Source: Burkholderia glumae LMG 2196 = ATCC 33617 (GTDB taxonomy: Bacteria; Pseudomonadota; Gammaproteobacteria; Burkholderiales; Burkholderiaceae). From it: 64,000 nucleotides of DNA. How positions within the stretch are numbered: position 1 is the stretch's first letter; each line of letters opens with the position of its first letter. Location: the NCBI RefSeq assembly GCF_000960995.1, contig NZ_CP009435.1, positions 1,736,001-1,800,000 of the forward strand, written 5' to 3'. The notes under the pieces are model-generated. The model was given only the letters and a program-made list of their open reading frames with translations. It was not told where the DNA came from and made no database searches. Below are positions 61,477 through 64,000 of this stretch, piece by piece. Both the position numbers and the translations under genes were made by a program.

Positions 61477-62763
61477 ATGACGATGTCCCCGGCCGCCGTG
61501 CCGATCCCCGAGGCACTGCCGAATCCCCGAGGCGGTGCGGTGCTGCTCGTCGAGGCGGCGCTGGCCGAGGCCAGCACCGCGTCGGGCGAGGCGCCCGCGC
61601 GGCTGCTGCGGGCCGGCGCGGCAGCCTTGGGCGACGCGGGCTGGCTGGCCGCGCAGCGTTATGCGCTGGCGTTGGCCGCCGCGTCCGTGACGACCGACGC
61701 TGATGGCGCGCAGCGCCTGCCGTGGCGCGAGGCCCTGCGCGACTTCCGTTGGGCCGTGGCGCGCCGCAACCTGCGCGAGCTCGCCTGTTCGCCGCTGCTG
61801 CACGCGCATTACCGCGCATCGTGCGCCTCGGCCGAGCCCGCAGGCGCCCGCGCCGCGCGCGAGGTGCCGTTCGACGCACTGGCGCTGGCCGGCCGCCCGG
61901 TGCCGCCCGCGCGGCTCGACGCGCTGCCTGCCGACCGGTTGGCGCATCTGCGCGCCGTCTACGAGGCGGCGCTGCTGATGGTGCTGCGCGAGCCCGACGC
62001 GCCGCCCGCGGCCGCGCTCGATGCGCTCGACGCCTGCCTCGCCGCGCTCGCCGGCGGCGATCCCTATGATTATTGGCGGCTGGCCCGCGCCTGCCTGCGC
62101 GCGCTGCGCGGCACGCCGGGGGCCGAACTGCGGCGCTGGCTCGCGCGCGGCAACCTGCAATTGCGCGAGCAGGCCAACGGCGTGCGCGTGGCCGACGTGG
62201 CCCTCGTGCGCGAGACGCTCGCGCTGGTCTGGCGCGATCTCGCCCTGTACGGCGCGGCGGCCGAGGACGCCGCCGAGGTCGAGTTGTTGAACGACTACGG
62301 CCTCACGGTGGACTGGCAAACGGCCGGCTCGCAGGCATCGAAGATGCTCTGGGAGGCCGACGCGCTGCGCGATGCCGCGGCGATCCGCCAACTCGGCGTG
62401 GTGACCGTCAACGGCCATGCCTACGAAGATTTCCTGCAGACCGCCGACGCGTCGATGGCCGAGCTGGCAAGCGATCCGGCCGCGGCCGACGCGACGCGGG
62501 CCTGGCGCGCGTCGGCCGCGGCCTATCGGGTCGGCACTGCCGCGGCCGCGCTCGGGCTCGGCCAGACGGCGCTGCTGGCCGACGCGGTCGGGCTCGGCTG
62601 GCGCCGCATCACCCACGGCGAGCCGCCGGGCGACGGCGGCGCGGCGCTCGCGGCCGGCTCCGACGCACTGCGCGCGGCGCTCTACAAGATCGCGGCCGGC
62701 GTGGCGCCGCCCGATCTGGCGGCCGCGCGCGAGGCACTGGGCGCGGCGCTCGAGGCCGCCTGA
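61477..62763 (+). CDS. Alanine-rich hypothetical protein next to rubredoxin
   Basis: 428 residues, not confidently recognised. Mostly helical and Ala/Arg/Leu-rich. The middle YDYWRLARACLRAL, RRWLARGNLQLREQ and ELLNDYGLTVDW segments recall, loosely, the N-terminal scaffold of the type IV pilus chemotaxis kinase ChpA/PilL and of FimL, and in related genera rubredoxin lies beside the pilGHIJ-chpA genes. No Hpt histidine or kinase domain is present. Starts at ATG 61477 (61483 also possible). Confidence 0.65.
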   Translation: MTMSPAAVPIPEALPNPRGGAVLLVEAALAEASTASGEAPARLLRAGAAALGDAGWLAAQRYALALAAASVTTDADGAQRLPWREALRDFRWAVARRNLRELACSPLLHAHYRASCASAEPAGARAAREVPFDALALAGRPVPPARLDALPADRLAHLRAVYEAALLMVLREPDAPPAAALDALDACLAALAGGDPYDYWRLARACLRALRGTPGAELRRWLARGNLQLREQANGVRVADVALVRETLALVWRDLALYGAAAEDAAEVELLNDYGLTVDWQTAGSQASKMLWEADALRDAAAIRQLGVVTVNGHAYEDFLQTADASMAELASDPAAADATRAWRASAAAYRVGTAAAALGLGQTALLADAVGLGWRRITHGEPPGDGGAALAAGSDALRAALYKIAAGVAPPDLAAAREALGAALEAA

Positions 62764-63105
62764 GCGCCGTTCACCGTCTTGTCCCCCTTATGTCCTGTGG
62801 CGGGCGCGCCACCGAGGGCCGGCCCCGCCGCGCTGGGCGCGAAGCGGCCGGATCGACGGATTGCGGGGTGTTTTCGCCGATTGGCGACCGATTGGGTGAC
62901 CGATTCGGCGGCATCGCCGCCAACGGGCTTTTTGTAACGCGGTGCTGCCGCGCGCCGCGACGCCGTTGCCGCGCGGCGGGCATGCCGGTCGTCCCCGAAC
63001 GCGTGATAGAGTGCGACGTGATCCGTCATATCGACCCTCGCGGCGGGCGGCGCCGGATGACATGGCGCCGGCTGCTACCGCGCGGTCTTTGCTAAAATTC
63101 AAACC
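62764..63105. other. Intergenic region before yqgE
   Basis: About 340 bases with no supported gene. TAAAAT about 10 bases before the yqgE ATG could be a -10 box, but it would leave almost no leader. Confidence 0.35.
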
Positions 63106-63684
63106 ATGTCAAAGAGTTCCGATCGCATCAATCTCACCAACCAGTTCCTGATCGCCATGCCCAGCATGGCCGATCCGACGTTCGCCGGGACGGTGGTCTA
63201 TCTTTGCGATCACAGCGAGCGCGGCGCGCTCGGCCTCGTCATCAACCGTCCCACCGACATCGACCTCGAATCGCTGTTCAACCGCATCGACCTCAAGCTC
63301 GAGATCGAGCCGCTGCTGCACATTCCCGTCTATTTCGGCGGCCCGGTGCAGACCGAGCGCGGCTTCGTGCTGCACGAGCCGGTGGAGGGCAGCACCTACA
63401 GTTCGTCGATGACGGTAGAGGGCGGGCTCGAGATGACGACGTCGAAGGACGTGCTCGAGGCGGTCGCCTCGGGCAGCGGCCCGAAACGCTTCCTGTTGAC
63501 GCTCGGCCATGCCGGCTGGGGCGCCGGCCAGCTCGAGGATGAAATCTCGAAGAACGGCTGGCTGACCGTGGCGGCCGACCCGCGCATCGTGTTCGACACG
63601 CCGGCCGAGGAGCGCTTCGAAGCCGCGCTCGGCCTGCTCGGCGTGTCCTCGACGATGCTTTCCGGCGAGGCGGGCCACGCATGA
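63106..63684 (+). CDS. yqgE: YqgE/AlgH family protein
   Basis: 192 residues, the usual length. NQFLIAMPSMADPTFAGTVVYLCDHSERGALGLVINRP at the start, VYFGGPVQTERGFVLH, and GHAGWGAGQLEDEISKNGWLTV, all family hallmarks. Function unknown, but nearly always beside ruvX/yqgF as here (4-base ATGA overlap). Confidence 0.97.
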   Translation: MSKSSDRINLTNQFLIAMPSMADPTFAGTVVYLCDHSERGALGLVINRPTDIDLESLFNRIDLKLEIEPLLHIPVYFGGPVQTERGFVLHEPVEGSTYSSSMTVEGGLEMTTSKDVLEAVASGSGPKRFLLTLGHAGWGAGQLEDEISKNGWLTVAADPRIVFDTPAEERFEAALGLLGVSSTMLSGEAGHA

Positions 63685-64000
63685 GCGGTTCGAACGCGCG
63701 CGAGGCGACGCTGCTCGCGTTCGACTACGGCGAGAAGCGGATCGGCGTGGCGGTCGGCAACACGCTCACGCGCACGGCTCGCGCGCTCGTCATCGTCGCC
63801 AATCTGAATCGCGACCATCGCTTCAAGGCAATCGGCGAGCTGATCGCCGAATGGCGTCCCGACGCGCTGGTGGTCGGCCTGCCGCTGCATCCGGACGGCA
63901 CGCCGCACGAGATGACGCAGCAGGCGAGGCGCTTCGGCAACCAGTTGAACGGCCGCTTCAGCCTGCCCGTCAGCTGGATCGACGAGCGCTATTCGTCGGT
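63681..64000 (+). CDS. ruvX: Putative Holliday junction resolvase / pre-16S rRNA nuclease RuvX (partial)
   Basis: Runs off the window; the first ~106 residues are seen. LLAFDYGEKRIGVAVGN carries the first catalytic Asp of the RNase H-like fold, VVGLPLHPDGTPHEMTQQARRF the central signature, and WIDERYSSV the second acidic residue. YqgF proteins mature the 5' end of 16S rRNA. Overlaps yqgE by ATGA. Confidence 0.96.
   Translation, partial: MSGSNAREATLLAFDYGEKRIGVAVGNTLTRTARALVIVANLNRDHRFKAIGELIAEWRPDALVVGLPLHPDGTPHEMTQQARRFGNQLNGRFSLPVSWIDERYSS

Overview
The window is one gene-dense, very GC-rich stretch of a Burkholderia-type (Betaproteobacteria) chromosome. This rests on the strong third-position G/C bias, the ybgC-tolQRAB-pal-cpoB order, the glyA-nrdR-minor pilin block, the thiD-like/rubredoxin/yqgE/ruvX order and the groES-groEL operon with a CIRCE element. 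Gene order at the left end matches the wcbQ-wcbR-wcbS-wcbT end of the Burkholderia pseudomallei-type capsule locus. The species cannot be fixed from sequence alone. There is no rRNA, CRISPR array, phage or insertion sequence.

Left end (1-11.0 kb, + strand): a tightly coupled operon with the end of an LTA-synthase-type sulfatase, a 2,532-residue highly reducing type I polyketide synthase (KS-AT-DH-degenerate MT-ER-KR-ACP, no thioesterase), an LpxC-like zinc deacetylase, a PLP alpha-oxoamine synthase and a GNAT acyltransferase. Together they look able to make a long-chain amino-ketone (sphingoid-like) lipid, probably the capsule anchor. This is the most interesting system in the window.

11.3-24.7 kb: tRNA-Lys with its own promoter and terminator; the complete tol-pal operon (- strand); a YdfG-like reductase; glyA behind a ZTP (pfl) riboswitch; nrdR; a five-gene type IV minor pilin operon with 4-base overlaps; and the membrane/stress trio yqjD-yqjE-hypothetical.

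25-38.7 kb: accessory metabolism and transport. It holds a 1-Cys peroxiredoxin, gcdH with a divergent IclR regulator around a perfect palindromic operator, a degenerate EAL protein, four MFS transporters, bluB, a LysR regulator, an A+T-richer gap and a class V aminotransferase.

39-50 kb: xanthine dehydrogenase xdhA-xdhB with an N-terminally shortened xdhC, followed by a solitary molybdate-type binding protein (a molybdoenzyme neighbourhood). Then come a SnoaL-like protein, a LysR regulator, a DsbA-like isomerase, a membrane-anchored TAXI binding protein, a BON protein, a TauE/SafE permease and another LysR regulator.

51-64 kb: a large secreted Gly/Ala/Ser repeat protein of unknown function, a one-chain dihydroxyacetone kinase, tRNA 2-selenouridine synthase, groESL, a ThiD homologue whose active-site motifs have diverged, rubredoxin, an unrecognised alanine-rich protein, yqgE and the start of ruvX.
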